A stretch of 64,000 nucleotides of DNA, from contig OX442315.1 of NCBI GenBank assembly GCA_949358305.1, forward strand, positions 6,287,875 through 6,351,874. The letters are read 5' to 3'. The notes under the pieces were generated by a model. The model ran no database searches and was not told the DNA's origin. It was given only the letters and a program-made list of their open reading frames with translations. Position 1 is the first letter of the stretch. Each line of letters begins with the position of its first letter. The translations under genes and the position numbers were made by a program. Positions 1-11,408 of this stretch are shown here, one piece after another. The DNA is from Strigamia acuminata. Taxonomy: Eukaryota; Arthropoda; Chilopoda; Geophilomorpha; Linotaeniidae.

Positions 1-635
1 GTGAAATTTATATAAATTGGGTTTTATTTTTTGTTTGTTGAAGTTTGTAGTTTTTTTAAGTTTAAATTTGTGATTTTTTGGGTTTTTAAATGTAAATTTG
101 TGATTTTTTGGGGTTTTTAAGTTTAAATTGGTGATTTTTTTGGGTTTCTAAGTTTAAATTTGTGATTTTTTGGATTTTTAAATGTTAATTTGTGATTTCT
201 TGAGTTTTTAAACGTAAGTTTGTGATTTTTTTGCGTTTTTAAGTTTAAATTTGTGATATTTTTGGGTTTCTAAGTTTAAATTTGTGATTTTTTGGATTTT
301 TAAATGTCAATTTGTGATTTTTTGAGTTTTTAAACGTAAGTTTGTGATTTTTTTGCGTTTTTAAGTTTAAATTGGTGATTTTTTGTGTTTTTAAATGAAA
401 ATTTGCGATTTTTTTGGGTTTTTAAATGTTAATTTGTGATTTTTTTGGGTTTTTATCTTTTTAAGTTTTAAATTGTGATTTTTTTGGGGTTTTATTTATT
501 TAGTTTGTGATTTTCTTTGGATTTTTTAGTTGAAATTTGTTAATCTTTAGGTTTAGTTTTTAAGTTTGTGATTTTTGATTCTCTTAAAATTTATTTTTTT
601 TAATTTACTTCTACTTTTGCATTTTTGTGGTTTAG
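1..635. repeat. Degenerate ~30-bp tandem repeat in an exportin-2 intron
   Basis: The window opens inside an intron of exportin-2. From about 40 to 600 the sequence is a diverged tandem array of a unit near 30 bp built on TTTAAATTTGTGATTTTTTG, with copies differing by point changes and small indels. No coding potential is visible. The intron ends at the acceptor TTTAG at 631-635. Confidence 0.75.
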
Positions 636-3600
636 TTGAGCGATGCGATCAGCATCATAGGACGCGAAGACTTCCCGGCAAAATGGAGCGATTTGCTCGG
701 CGAGATGGTTTCCAAATTCCAGAGCGGGAACTTTCATGAAATTAATGGAATTCTGCACACGGCACATTCGTTGTTCAAAAGGTATTTCCTTTCTTTCTCC
801 GAAATATTTATTTCTTATTTATTTTTTATTTATTTCTTATTTTCTAGATACCGCTACGAATTCAAGTCGCAGGAATTATGGCTCGAAATTAAATTCGTTC
901 TCGAGAACTTTGCCAAACCATTGACGGATTTATTTGTTGTAAAATATAAATTTAATACTTAGCAGTGACGGAACAAGATTTTATCCACCAAAAATGCTTT
1001 TTTTTTACGAAAACAAATGCAAATTTGCACTTTTTTGGTTTAAAATCGACTTTTCGGGTTAAAAAATGCGTTTATTACTATGAAAAATCTATTTTTTTGA
1101 TCAAATAAGTGACAAAATTGGATTTTTAGTTTAAAAAAATCGTTTTTATGTGTAAAAAGACAATTTGTAGTTGAAAAATTGTTTTCTTGATATTTCGGGT
1201 TAAAATATGCGTTTATTACTCTGAAAAATCTATTTTTTCGACCAAATAAGTGACAAAATTGGATTTTTAGCCAAGAAAAATGTGTTTTTGTGTGTAAAAA
1301 GACAATTTGTAGTTGAAAAATTGTTTTCTTGATATTTCGGGTTAAAATATGCGTTTATTACTCTGAAAAATCAATTTCCTCGACCAAATAAGTGACAAAA
1401 TTGAATTTTAGTCAAGAAAAATGCATTTTTAGGTTTAAAAAAACAATTTGTAGTTGAAAAATCGTCGTTTTCTTGATGTTTTAAAGCTGCTTTTGTTCCG
1501 TCACCGAAAAATGTAGCAAAATATGAAGATAATAATTGTGATTTTATTTTCTTTTAGGCCACGGTGGAACTCGCGTCCACACACGCCGATAAACCAGAAC
1601 CGCTAAAGATCATCTTCAGTTCTCTCGTCATTATTTGCAAGCTGTTTTACAGCTTGAATTTCCAGGTATGCGCGTGCGATTGACTCGTGGTTGTGGAGAA
1701 TTAATTTTTGTGTTTTTGTTTTAGGATTTGCCCGAGTTTTTCGAAGACAATATGGAGATTTGGATGAAACATTTCCACACTCTGCTCGTGTCGGATTTCG
1801 CCGTTCTGCGCACCGCTGACGATGTCGACGAGCCTGGACTTCTCGAGCAGTTGAAGACTCAAATTTGCGACAATATCGGCCTTTACGCGCAGAAATATGA
1901 CGAGGAATTTCAGAAGTACTTGCCGGAATTTGTTACTGCTGTGTGGACTCTGCTCATATCGACCGGGCCGCAAGTCAAGTTTGACATGGTAACATTTTTT
2001 TTAAAAAATTGTTGGTTAAAAAGAAACATTGTTGTGACTTAAAAAGTTTTAGTCTAGTTAAATAAGTTTTTATGTTAGAAAACATTAGACAAAGAAATGG
2101 TTAGGTGAGAAGACGTTAAAAAGGTTAGTTGTAACGTGATAAAACGTTAAAAATTAGTTGTAACGTGAGAAAACGTTAGAAAAACGAGTTTCTACAAGAG
2201 AATACGTTTGAAATCGAGTTTCTTCGTGAGAAGAACGAGTTTCTACGTGAGAAAACGTTAGAAAAACGAGTTTTACGTGAGAAAACGTTAGAAAAACGAG
2301 TTCTACGTGAGAAAACGTTAGAAAAACGAGTTTTACTGGAGAAAACCTTAGAAAAACGAGTTCTACGTGAGAAAAACAAGTTTTAATTTGAGGAAATGTT
2401 AGAAAAACAAGTTTAAATGTGAGGAAATGTTAGAAAAATAAGTTTTAACGTGAGAAAATGTTAGAAAAACAAGTTTTACGTGACACACCGTTAGAAAAAC
2501 AATTTTTTAATGTGAGAAAATGTTAGAAAAACAAGTTTTTACGTGAGAAAAACGAGTTTCTACGTTTGATAAATGAGAAAAACGAGTTTCTACGTTAGAT
2601 AAACGAGAAAAACGAGTTTCTACGTTAGATAAACGAGAAAAACGAGTTTCTACGTTTGATAAATGAGAAAAACGAGTTTCTACGTTTCATAAATGAGAAA
2701 AACGAGTTTCTACTTTAGAAAAACGAGTTATTACAGTAGAAATACAATTTTTACTGCACAAAATAATTCCCCTTTTATTCAAAACGAAATAATTTCAAAT
2801 TTCTCGTTGATATTTCCAGCTCGTTAGCAACGCCATTCAATTCCTCGCACTGGTGGCGAACCGCCAGCACTACAAACACCTGTTCGAGGCCGATACCGTG
2901 TTGAGCAACATCTGCGAGAAAGTCATTCTGCCGAACATGCAATTCCGAAGTGAGTAATCGATCGAAAACACAAAAATGAATAATTTTTATTTAAAAAAAA
3001 AAATTAATTTTAACTCAGCGGCGGACGAAGAACTATTCGAGGACAACCCGGAGGAGTACATTCGAAGGGACATCGAGGGCTCCGACGTGGACACCAGACG
3101 ACGGTCCAGCTGCGACTTGGTCAAAGCGTTGTCGCGTTTCTTCGAGGAGAAAATGACTCAGGTGTTTTCTCAGTACGTCGGCGCCATGTTGCGCATGTAC
3201 GCGGAGAACCGCAAGCAAATGTGGAAGAATAAGGACGTGGCCATTTATTTGGTCACTTCGTTGGCTGCTAAAGCGCAAACGGCCAAGGTAATTGACACAA
3301 AATGTTTTTTTTTAATATATAGTTAGGATTAGGGTTGCACCGAATATTCAAAAAGCCGAATAACCGAATACCGAATACCAGAGCCGAATATTCAGTATTC
3401 GGACGAATAACCGAATATTAAACAAAAAAAATCTTTTTATGTTGAAAAAAAGCCATTTTTGGCTGAAAAAATTTACTTTTTATTTAGTAATGGCAGTTTT
3501 TAGGTTCTAAAATGTTATTTTTTTACTCAAAAAATGTAATTTTTTTAAGTTTAAAATGTTTTTTTTCTGAAAAATGAAATTTTTGCCTAAAAATAGCAAT

Positions 3601-6600
3601 TTTTGCCTAAAAATAGTAATTTTTGCCTAAAAATAGCAATTTTTACTTAAAAATAGCAATTTTTGCCTAAAAACAGCAATTTTTGCCTAAAAACAGCAAT
3701 TTTTGCCTAAGAACAGCAATTTTTGCCTAAAAATAACAATTTTTGCCTAAAAAGTTCAATTTTTGCGTGTGAAAAGCAATTTTTACAGGGAAAATGCAAT
3801 TATTGCTTTAAAAATTTTATTTTTAAAATTAATATTGAATTTTTATTGTACAATTTGTGTTTTTAGGTAATAATTGCAATTTAAAAAAAAAAAAAGAAAC
3901 GAATATTCGGTGCAATCCTAATTGGGATATTGTGATAGTTTTTCTTATTTATTTTTGTTTTTGTTTTTTAGCATGGAATTACGCAGACGAATGAGTTGGT
4001 CAACTTGAACGATTTTTTCAACGAGCATATCGCGCCCGATCTTCAGGACCCGAACGGTGATTTCCGTGGATTTTGTGTAGATTTTGTATTTTAATTTTTT
4101 GCTTTGCAGTGAACGAGTTGCCGATTCTTAAGGCAGACGCGATTAAATATTTGATGACGTTCCGCAGTCAGGTGATTTTTCTTGATTTGTTTTGTTTTAT
4201 TTATATATTTTTATTTATTTATTTAATTTTAGTTGCCGCCTGAGGTTTTGTTGGCGTCCATTCCGCATTTAGTGAACTTGTTGACGGCGCAATCGCACGT
4301 TGTGCACACGTACGCGGCGGTGGCCATTGAAAAAATATGGCTGCTCAAAGCTGCGGATGGAAGTCGAATGTAATATTTTATTATATTTTAGAAATTTAAA
4401 AATCATTTTTGATTAATTTCTTTTATTATAAAATTATTTCCTTTCGTTTTTTGTTGATTTGTTAATTTTTTTCAATTTTTTTTCAATTTTTTTTTAATTT
4501 TTTTTCAGGATTAAACCGAATGCTGTGGTCGGTGTGTCGCAATTATTGTTAAACAATTTGTTTAACGCATTAGACTTACCCGGATCTAGCGAAAACGAAT
4601 ACATAATGAAAGGTGTTTTATTTGTTTTATTTTATTTATCGGAAGAATATATTTTTTTTAACTGTTTCTTTATTTTGTAGCAATAATGCGGACGTTTTCG
4701 ATGATGCAAGAGTCCGTTATTGTCTATTTGCCGCCATTATTAACCAAATTGACGGAGAAACTCGTCGTTGTAACCAAAGTAATTTATTTTATTTTATTTA
4801 TTTATTTTGATGTTTAATTTAATTAATTTACTTGTTTAATAGAATCCCAGTAAACCGCATTTCAACCACTATTTATTTGAGAGTTTGAGTTTATCGATTC
4901 GAATCGTTTGCAAGAGTCAACCGGCTGCTGTTGAGCGCTTCGAGACGGCGCTGTTTCCAATTTTCCAGACGATTCTTCAAAAGGAAGTTTTAGGTTGCTA
5001 AACAATTAATTTTGAGACATTTAATTATAAAATTATCTTATTCATTTAAATATCACACAAACTTAATATAATATCGTGAGATTTAAGATAAAATTGTGAT
5101 ATTTTATATTTTTACTATAAAAAAAAAAAATTATTGAAAAAACCTGATACTTTAATGAAAATTATGGTATATTATTAAAAAACATAACAACGAATTAGAA
5201 TACACGATATTTTATCTTAATACACGATATTTTATTGAGAAATTGCGATATTTCGTTGAGAAATTGCGATATTTCGTTGAGAAATTGCGATATTTCGTTG
5301 AGAAATTGCGATATTTCGTTGAGAAATTGCGATATTTCGTTGAGAAATTGCGATATTTCGTTGAGAAATTGCGATATTTCGTTGAGAAATTGCGATATTT
5401 CGTTGAGAAATTGCGATATTTCGTTGAGAAATTGCGATATTTCGTTGAGAAATTGCGATATTTCGTTGAGAAATTGCGATATTTCGTTGAGAAATTGCGA
5501 TATTTCGTTGAGAAATTGCGATATTTCGTTGAGAAATTGCGATATTTCGTTGAGAAATTGCGATATTTCGTTGAGAAATTGCGATATTTCGTTGAGAAAT
5601 TGCGATATTTCGTTGAGAAATTGCGATATTTCGTTGAGAAATTGCGATATTTCGTTGAGAAATTGCGATATTTCGTTGAGAAATTGCGATATTTCGTTGA
5701 GAAATTGCGATATTTCGTTGAGAAATTGCGATATTTCGTTGAAAAATTGCGATATTTCGTTGAGAAATTGCGATATTTCGTTGAAAAATTGCGATACATT
5801 ATTTTTTCATTGACATTAATCATTATTCATTTGTCATTAATCATTATAACTTTGATTTTTATTTTTAGAATTTATTCCTTATGCTTTTCAAATACTGTCA
5901 CTGCTGCTCGAGATACACACCGATGCTATTCCGGAACCCTACATGGTGCTTTTCCCGTTCCTGCTCGCTCCCAGCCTGTGGGAACGACCCGGAAACATCC
6001 ACCCGCTCGTACGACTACTCCAAGCGTACATCGAAAAAGGAATCGAACAAATCATACAGATGGAAAAATTGGTTTAAAACAAATATAAAATTCAAATGAA
6101 AACACGAAAAAATTAAAAAAAAATTCTTTTTATTTCTTTTGTTTAGCCTGGACTTTTGGGCGTTTTTCGGAAGCTCATCGCGTCCAAAATGAACGACCAC
6201 GAAGGGTTTTATCTCATTCAACGACTTATAGAGCACACCAGACCGTAAAATCATCCAAAATTTAAAATTTTTAAAAAAGTTGAAAATTTATCGATTTAAT
6301 TGCGTTTTTGCAGGGAAATCATGGCCGAATATATGAAACAAGTGTTTATTTTATTGTTTCAACGATTACAGAGCTCGAAAACGACAAAATTTGTCAAAGG
6401 TAAAATCACACTGCAATTTTTCGATTTTTTCTTTACAATTTTTGCGTTTATTTCAGGTTTACAAGTATTTTTCTTTCTCTACGTCGTCAAGACCAGCGCG
6501 AACAACCTCGTCACAATGATCGACGACATCCAAAACGGGTAAATAAATTAAAAATAAAAATATAAATGGATTTTTACATTTTTTTTTTTAAATTTAAAGA

Positions 6601-7207
6601 CTTTTCGGAATGGTTTTGGAACGTGTGATCATCACCGAGGTGCAGAAGGTGTCGGGGTCCATGGAGAAGAAGATCTGTTCCGTGGGCATCACCAAATTGC
6701 TGTGCGAGTGCCCCGAAATGATCGACGGACGATATTCGCAATTCTGGTATGGAAAAGCGTAAAGGAAAAAGGAGAAATGGCGATTTTAAATTGAAAAATT
6801 GTTTGTTTGTCGTTAGGGCGCCTTTGCTGCAGGCTCTGGTCAGTTTGATGGAGCTGCCGACGGACGAATCGGTGCCCGAAGACGAACATTTCGTCGAGAT
6901 CGACGACACCCCCGGATACCAAACCGTGTACTCGCAACTCATGTACGCGGGCGAGAAGGAGCGCGATCCTTTTAACGGGAATAATCGCGATCCCAGGGAG
7001 TTGTTGGCGATTTCGCTGCAGAAATTGTCGGTGGCGCATCCCGGCAAGGTGACTTAGTTGTTGTTGTTGTTTAATTGCTGAATTTAATTTAATTTGATTT
7101 GTTTTTTTGTTTTTTAGTTGCCGCCATTGATTTCGTCGTTGATCGCGCCCGACGCGGCGAATTTTTTAACTAACTATTTGCAGCTTGCCAATGTGCAGTT
7201 GATGTGA
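636..7207 (+). CDS. CSE1L: Exportin-2 (CSE1L/CAS), 5'-truncated by window edge
   Basis: Importin-beta-family HEAT-repeat exportin that returns importin-alpha to the cytoplasm with RanGTP. Nineteen exons join in phase: 636-781, 848-938, 1558-1665, 1725-1988, 2820-2949, 3019-3287, 3972-4056, 4110-4171, 4233-4369, 4509-4612, 4681-4778, 4843-4993, 5869-6071, 6147-6244, 6314-6399, 6457-6538, 6600-6746, 6817-7048, 7118-7207. They give 860 residues to a TGA. The first residues here, [16 protein letters not shown], align near residue 112 of the 971-aa human protein, so about 110 N-terminal residues lie before the window. Landmarks recognised from the family include [67 protein letters not shown] and [13 protein letters not shown]. 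It ends LANVQLM. AATAAA lies at 7263-7268. Introns are short except where minisatellites or small transposons expand them. No frameshift was seen. Confidence 0.96.
964..1506. mobile_element. Small inverted-repeat element with ~141-bp internal repeats
   Basis: The ends carry an inverted repeat, GTGACGGAACAA at the left and TTGTTCCGTCAC at the right. The interior holds about three copies of a ~141-bp unit, with CAATTTGTAGTTGAAAAAT recurring near 1161, 1302 and 1444. It fills most of the exportin-2 intron 939-1557. No ORF. A non-autonomous DNA transposon (MITE) with an internal minisatellite is the best reading. No clear target duplication was found. Confidence 0.55.
2130..2745. repeat. Degenerate ~30-bp minisatellite in exportin-2 intron
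   Basis: Runs of GTTAGAAAAACGAGTTTCTA and related units with a GAGAAAAC spacer, about 20 diverged copies. The later copies favour a GTTAGATAAACGAGAAAAAC variant. It lies within the intron 1989-2819. Open reading frames across it come only from the repeat period. Confidence 0.75.
3330..3920. mobile_element. hAT-like MITE in exportin-2 intron
   Basis: Near-perfect terminal inverted repeats: TAGGGTTGCACCGAATATTC at the left and its inverse, GAATATTCGGTGCAATCCTA, at the right. The flanks agree at only six of eight positions, as expected of an old 8-bp duplication. The interior has a ~20-22-bp tandem unit (TTTTTGCCTAAAAATAGCAA) from about 3580 to 3790. No ORF. TIR type and target length suggest the hAT superfamily. 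Confidence 0.7.
5214..5796. repeat. 21-bp minisatellite, about 27 copies
   Basis: An almost homogeneous array of GAAATTGCGATATTTCGTTGA inside the exportin-2 intron 4994-5868. Only a few copies near the 3' end differ, by G to A. Because 21 is a multiple of three and the unit lacks stops in several frames, long repeated ORFs appear on both strands. These are not genes. Confidence 0.95.
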
Positions 7208-7646
7208 TTTTGTTTAGTTTTTAATCAGATGGGCCGCGAAATTTTGTAATTTCGCGTGTTGTAATAAAAGTTTATTGGAATAAAAAAAGATGTAAAAAGT
7301 TGATTGTTGTTTGGGGTTTATTTTGGAATGGAAGTGCAGCAGTCGATAATTATTAAATGATAATAAATTTAGAGCTCAGAATTTCCCGAAAAGGTTGAGT
7401 TTAATCGTCAGTAAATTGATGAAAAATGTACATTTACTCTGGTGTTTACTAGCGATGTGTCTTTGACATTATAATTGCATATTTCTCGATTATTTATCTA
7501 CATAAAAGGTTTCATAGAGATGATTGTAAGACATTATCGTACGGCGACACATTGGCCCACACTTTGGTAACTTCTTCAACGTGAGACAAATATTATAACA
7601 CCCGTAAGTATTCGTTTTTCGCTTTTCTTTGATTAAAAAAAAGTAA
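7171..7646 (+). repeat. Segmental duplication copy A: exportin-2 3' end and flank
   Basis: The last 37 bp of exportin-2 coding sequence, its 3' UTR, poly(A) signal and about 380 bp beyond recur in the same orientation at 14524-14965 with scattered substitutions and indels. This copy is continuous with the intact gene, so it is the source. Confidence 0.85.
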
Positions 7647-7886
7647 TTTGTACTGTGTTTTACAGACTGAATATTCATCGTGGCTGCACACAACCAAAAT
7701 TGAGCTATTTCGAGAATTGTTCGTGCGGGGCTTGCATTTCATCAACTCTTCCTGCGCGGCAGATGCCATTCTATTTCCATTTATGTTTATCGCTAAAAAT
7801 TCTGAAAAATGTAAATGTTTTAATGATTCATCGGTCTTGCTTCTGTAGTAATACTACTGCCAGCCTGCCATTCGGTTTATATTGTA

Positions 7887-8389
7887 CCGTATATACTCGC
7901 GTATAATGCGATCCGCGTATAATGCGACCCCCCCATTTTAAGGCGCCTAAAACGAAATAAATGGTGTACGCGCGTATAATGCGAGTTACCATAGTGTTGT
8001 GCCACAACAATGGAAAAATCAAATCAAATCAAATCAAATTCTCTCGCAGCGGCGGAGTTATTATTTTTCTCGGCAAATGCCACGACACGTAATTTAAACC
8101 CGCTTCAAACCCCGCTTCAAACGACACACGCTTACGTTTCGGATTGTTGGATTCTTGCATTATTCGATTGTCGGTAGGTTGGATGGTTGTGTTGCGTGTT
8201 GTAAGCGATGGCCGAAATTATATAGGACGAAATGCGCACGTAATACGGGCGAAATACGAAACGTACCGTAGTACGTACGTTTTGTTAATTTTTTTTTTTT
8301 TTTTTTATTACGCGCGTATAGTGCGACCCCCCCAAACACGAGAACTAATTCTGGCATAAATATTTCGCACTATACGCGAGTATATACGG
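7887..8389. mobile_element. ~500-bp TIR element (MITE), TA target
   Basis: Inverted termini CCGTATATACTCGCGTATAA at the left and the inverse of CCGTATATACTCGCGTATAG at the right, flanked by TA on both sides. Subterminal copies of CGCGTATAATGCGACCCCCC occur at both ends. No transposase ORF. It lies in the 1.4-kb gap between exportin-2 and the LTR element. Confidence 0.75.
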
Positions 8390-8626
8390 TATATCACAAA
8401 GCTTGAAATTGAACGTCGCTTAAGTTTGAATTTATTGGTTTTTTGGTGGAATTTTTTTTAGAACTTCGAATGCCCTTTTATTTTAACGTATTTGCGCTAA
8501 CAAGTAGGTGTTTGTCACAACGTTATAAATATCAACTTGTTCTTTTTTAATTCTTGAATAAATGAATGATTACTCGCAATATGATTTTTTTGAGGTGCTT
8601 GTGATAAAGAGAACATGGCTTGGAAA

Positions 8627-8876
8627 TGTCAGATTTGTAAGGAGATGAAAACCGATTTTACTGCACAGAATAAATGCTCTATTTATTTGCAATTGGCTCG
8701 TTTTAACTTCTGTCTTTTAGACATGAATTTTGTACACATTTTGTTCGTTCGTTATAAAGATTCTTCTTGTTATTTTGCTACATATTTGGTTTGTGCGTTA
8801 GCGCGCACATTTGCTAATTGATTTAATTGAATTTTACATAAACTATTCGACATTTTGATTGATGCGAGACCTAACA
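8627..8876 (-). repeat. 3' LTR of the retroelement
   Basis: This 250-bp LTR is the 3' one in element orientation. It is nearly identical to 11409-11698 but lacks an internal stretch of about 40 bp present there, and starts TGTCAG where the partner has TGTTAG. It contains AATAAA on the minus strand. Confidence 0.9.
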
Positions 8877-9052
8877 TCTCCCCGGAAATTTATTTAACTA
8901 ATAATTTCCTTTTCGATCTGTTGCTATTATTGTTGGTTATTGTTGTTGCTGTTGTTATTGTTGTTGCTGTTGTTATTGTTGTTGTTGTTGTCGTCGGGGT
9001 CGTTGTCCCCTCGTTCTCGTTTCGTCCTTGATCTCGTTGATCTCGTTGCTCG

Positions 9053-10093
9053 TTACTTGAAGGCTGGCGATCCCGATGTGGACGCACGCCTGCACAGTTC
9101 CTGTTTGTCGCTCGCACGTTTGCGCAGTTCGTATCTGTTGCTCGCGCGTTTGCGCAGTTCGTATCTGTTGCTCGCGCGTTTGCCGAGCTTCAATTCGACG
9201 CTCGTGCGTTTTGTCATTTCGACTATCTCACTGACACGTTCGTCGATTTCGGTTTCGACGCTGAATTCGATTCTCCAGCTGACGTGTCTAGCCTTGATCG
9301 CACATTGGTCGATATAAATCACGTTTTTCCTCACTTTTATGTCACCCGCCACTTCCAATTTGTTGCAAATTAATTTATGCAGCATGTGTTCAGTCTTTTG
9401 CGGTTTTTTTAAGTTAATTAACAAGTATGTTAACTGCTCAACTTCTGAGTTGAGATGCACTTGAAGTCCATTAACGCAAAACTTTTGCTCAGAAATTAGC
9501 GGTCGCTTGATTTCCGCGATCGTTTTGAGCAGGTTTCCCATGTTGAACTGCGTAGCGTTGACTTTGTGCTGGAATTCTGCATACACACGGTCGATTCCCT
9601 CTTGTTGGTCTCTCAATGTCAAACATTGATTCATAATGTCCGTATGCACTTGCTGCAATTTTGCAATAGCAATTTGGTGTTGCAATTCACGATTTTGAAC
9701 AAACTTTTTAAAAACATCCTTGTTCTCTATCTTTCCGAGCTTGTAATGCGGGTACAGATATCTGTTGATATGTTCTGCTAATGCTTGCTTTTCGTTCTGG
9801 TACTGTGGTGCCGGGTTAGTCGGTGCAGCCTGGGTTTTAAATCTTTTACTGTCGGTATTGCTCTCAGCCTCGTCGTGGCTCCAATCGGGGCATTTTCTTT
9901 TATTCGGATTTGAAAATTCAAACTGCATTTGCACGCTCGTGTCGAAGCTGGTTCTAGTAATCTGGTTTTGGTGACCCGTGGTCATCTTTGACTTGTTGTG
10001 CATGGTCGTCGAATCCGCGCTCATTCTGCGAGTGTCTTGCTTTTGACATCCCACCAGATTTTGTATACTCTGCGTGCTCGAATCGGCACTCAT
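9053..10093 (-). CDS. Retroelement ORF2, unknown protein with basic repeat tail
   Basis: A 346-aa ORF I do not recognise. It begins MSADSSTQ, and MSADS recurs about 23 residues later. A basic stretch, NPNKRKCPDWSHDEAESNTD, is followed by KRFK, which could be a nuclear localisation signal. The middle is helical and rich in charged residues. The last ~50 residues are an imperfect tandem of about 9-10 residues (YELRKRASNR) ending CRRASTSGSPAFK. Each repeat carries R-[KR]-A-S, which resembles a basophilic-kinase site. No polymerase, protease or integrase motif is seen. It lies in the same frame as ORF1, separated from it by one TAA and 11 open codons, so readthrough or a degraded single ORF are both possible. 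Real coding is supported by its length and position in an intact LTR element, not by homology. Confidence 0.6.
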   Translation of the reverse strand: MSADSSTQSIQNLVGCQKQDTRRMSADSTTMHNKSKMTTGHQNQITRTSFDTSVQMQFEFSNPNKRKCPDWSHDEAESNTDSKRFKTQAAPTNPAPQYQNEKQALAEHINRYLYPHYKLGKIENKDVFKKFVQNRELQHQIAIAKLQQVHTDIMNQCLTLRDQQEGIDRVYAEFQHKVNATQFNMGNLLKTIAEIKRPLISEQKFCVNGLQVHLNSEVEQLTYLLINLKKPQKTEHMLHKLICNKLEVAGDIKVRKNVIYIDQCAIKARHVSWRIEFSVETEIDERVSEIVEMTKRTSVELKLGKRASNRYELRKRASNRYELRKRASDKQELCRRASTSGSPAFK

Positions 10094-10126
10094 TCTTTTT
10101 CCCTGCGGTGGAAAACTAGGTGTGCG

Positions 10127-11200
10127 TTACCCGTTGTTCGTGCCGAAAATCGAGGTCGTTCCTTCATCCTGAATGTTCAAATCCGTCTTAATTTGTGCGC
10201 TTGAATCCTGTTTCCTTTGTGCTTTCTGTTTGCACGCGAAGAAGTGCGCTATTTTATTCGGTTTCTGTTTCTGCTGTGGATTTGTATTCTTTCTTTGATT
10301 CAAACTTCCATTCGTTTTTGGAATCGTGTGGTTTTCAAACTCGTCGTCGTCAGAATCAAGCTGAATGCAAGGGATTTCCTTTCTTTCGATTTTCGCCGCT
10401 ACAGTGTGTTTTTTTGAAATGGCCAAATCATCTTTTCCTATCACGAGACTGCAATCATTTGAGGTCGCATCTGCTAAGCTTATCCTTGAATTACTGCTAC
10501 TATCAATCAAGTGTTCACTCGTTCCGGGAGCTGCAATCGCATTTGTCTTTTTCTGGTTTTTACAAAACAACGAAACTGCGGTGGTTGTTGCACTTAATGC
10601 GTTTTTCGGCTTGTCGCTTTTCGTTTTGTCCTTTTCCGTCATATTGGATAATAACAGCGTGTCGTATAAGTTTGTTACGGCCATGTTCATTTCGATTGCT
10701 GCCTCCATCGTCTTGTGGTCGGTTTGCAGTTTGCTCAGCGACTTGAGTGCGTCTTTGATGCACAATTCCTTTATTCTGCAGTACTCGTCTCGGAATTTCA
10801 TCACGTCGCCCATCAAATTGTTGGTCAAGCTTCGTTCCTCTTTGGCATGTTCCTGCATGTCTTTGCGGATGGTTTTCATCAGTTTGTCCGTCAATTCCTT
10901 CACGTTGCTCGAGCCCACGTCCTGCTTGCGTTTCAAACTCTTCTTCAGTTGCGCCAGGCGATTCGTGTTGTCGTTTTTGAGTCCTTCCTCGAGTGCCACG
11001 AGGAATTTCGCTCCTTCGCGTTGCAGCATTCGGTTGTGTTCGGCGCAAACTTGCACGATTTCCACGAGCAGTTGGTCTCGTTCTAATTGGATTCGCAGGA
11101 CGAGTTCGTTGCGCTTGAGGTTGAGCATGTCGTCCAGTTTTTTACGCTTGGAGTCCATGGACGAATTGAGTTCGTCGCGAGTCTGTTCAATCGTGGCCAT
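10127..11200 (-). CDS. Retroelement ORF1, coiled-coil protein of unknown function
   Basis: A 357-aa ORF starting MATIEQTRDELNSSMDSKRK, 208 bp downstream of the 5' LTR in element orientation. Residues 1 to about 190 are strongly heptad-like and charged, consistent with a long coiled coil of the kind seen in TRIM proteins or some capsid-like proteins. The C-terminal third is low-complexity, Ser/Asn/Lys-rich, with an acidic patch (LDSDDDEFEN). A short NKIAHFFACK segment resembles the hydrophobic core of a PCNA-binding (PIP) motif without its usual glutamine. No Gag major-homology region or CCHC knuckle is visible. It may be a divergent structural protein or captured host sequence; both are inference. 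Confidence 0.62.
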   Translation of the reverse strand: MATIEQTRDELNSSMDSKRKKLDDMLNLKRNELVLRIQLERDQLLVEIVQVCAEHNRMLQREGAKFLVALEEGLKNDNTNRLAQLKKSLKRKQDVGSSNVKELTDKLMKTIRKDMQEHAKEERSLTNNLMGDVMKFRDEYCRIKELCIKDALKSLSKLQTDHKTMEAAIEMNMAVTNLYDTLLLSNMTEKDKTKSDKPKNALSATTTAVSLFCKNQKKTNAIAAPGTSEHLIDSSSNSRISLADATSNDCSLVIGKDDLAISKKHTVAAKIERKEIPCIQLDSDDDEFENHTIPKTNGSLNQRKNTNPQQKQKPNKIAHFFACKQKAQRKQDSSAQIKTDLNIQDEGTTSIFGTNNG

Positions 11201-11408
11201 CGTTTTTCCTCGTTCGTAATTTGATTCGTTTCAAGCTTCCTAGTTCGTGTTGAAGTTGGTTTAATCTTTCTAGTAGGCGTTTTCTCTCCATTCACAACGG
11301 CATAACCAATGGCCCATCTTTTTGGTAAGCTCTCGAATTTTTATGTTGTAAGGATTAGGGTTACCGCGATAAACAGTGGATTCGATCCGTATACGCTCGT
11401 CGCCAACT

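Noticed and set aside
5214-5796. CRISPR-like regular repeats and long ORFs
   Set aside because: Units are contiguous with no spacers, the DNA is animal, and the ORFs exist only because the period is 21 bp.
10365-11219. 284-codon plus-strand ORF
   Set aside because: Antisense shadow of retroelement ORF1, hydrophobic and Ser-rich as expected from the complement.
11375-11408. tRNA 3' end next to the 5' LTR
   Set aside because: GATTCGATCC looks like a T-arm, but the spacing to CCA does not fit a tRNA. I keep only a candidate primer-binding site without naming the tRNA.
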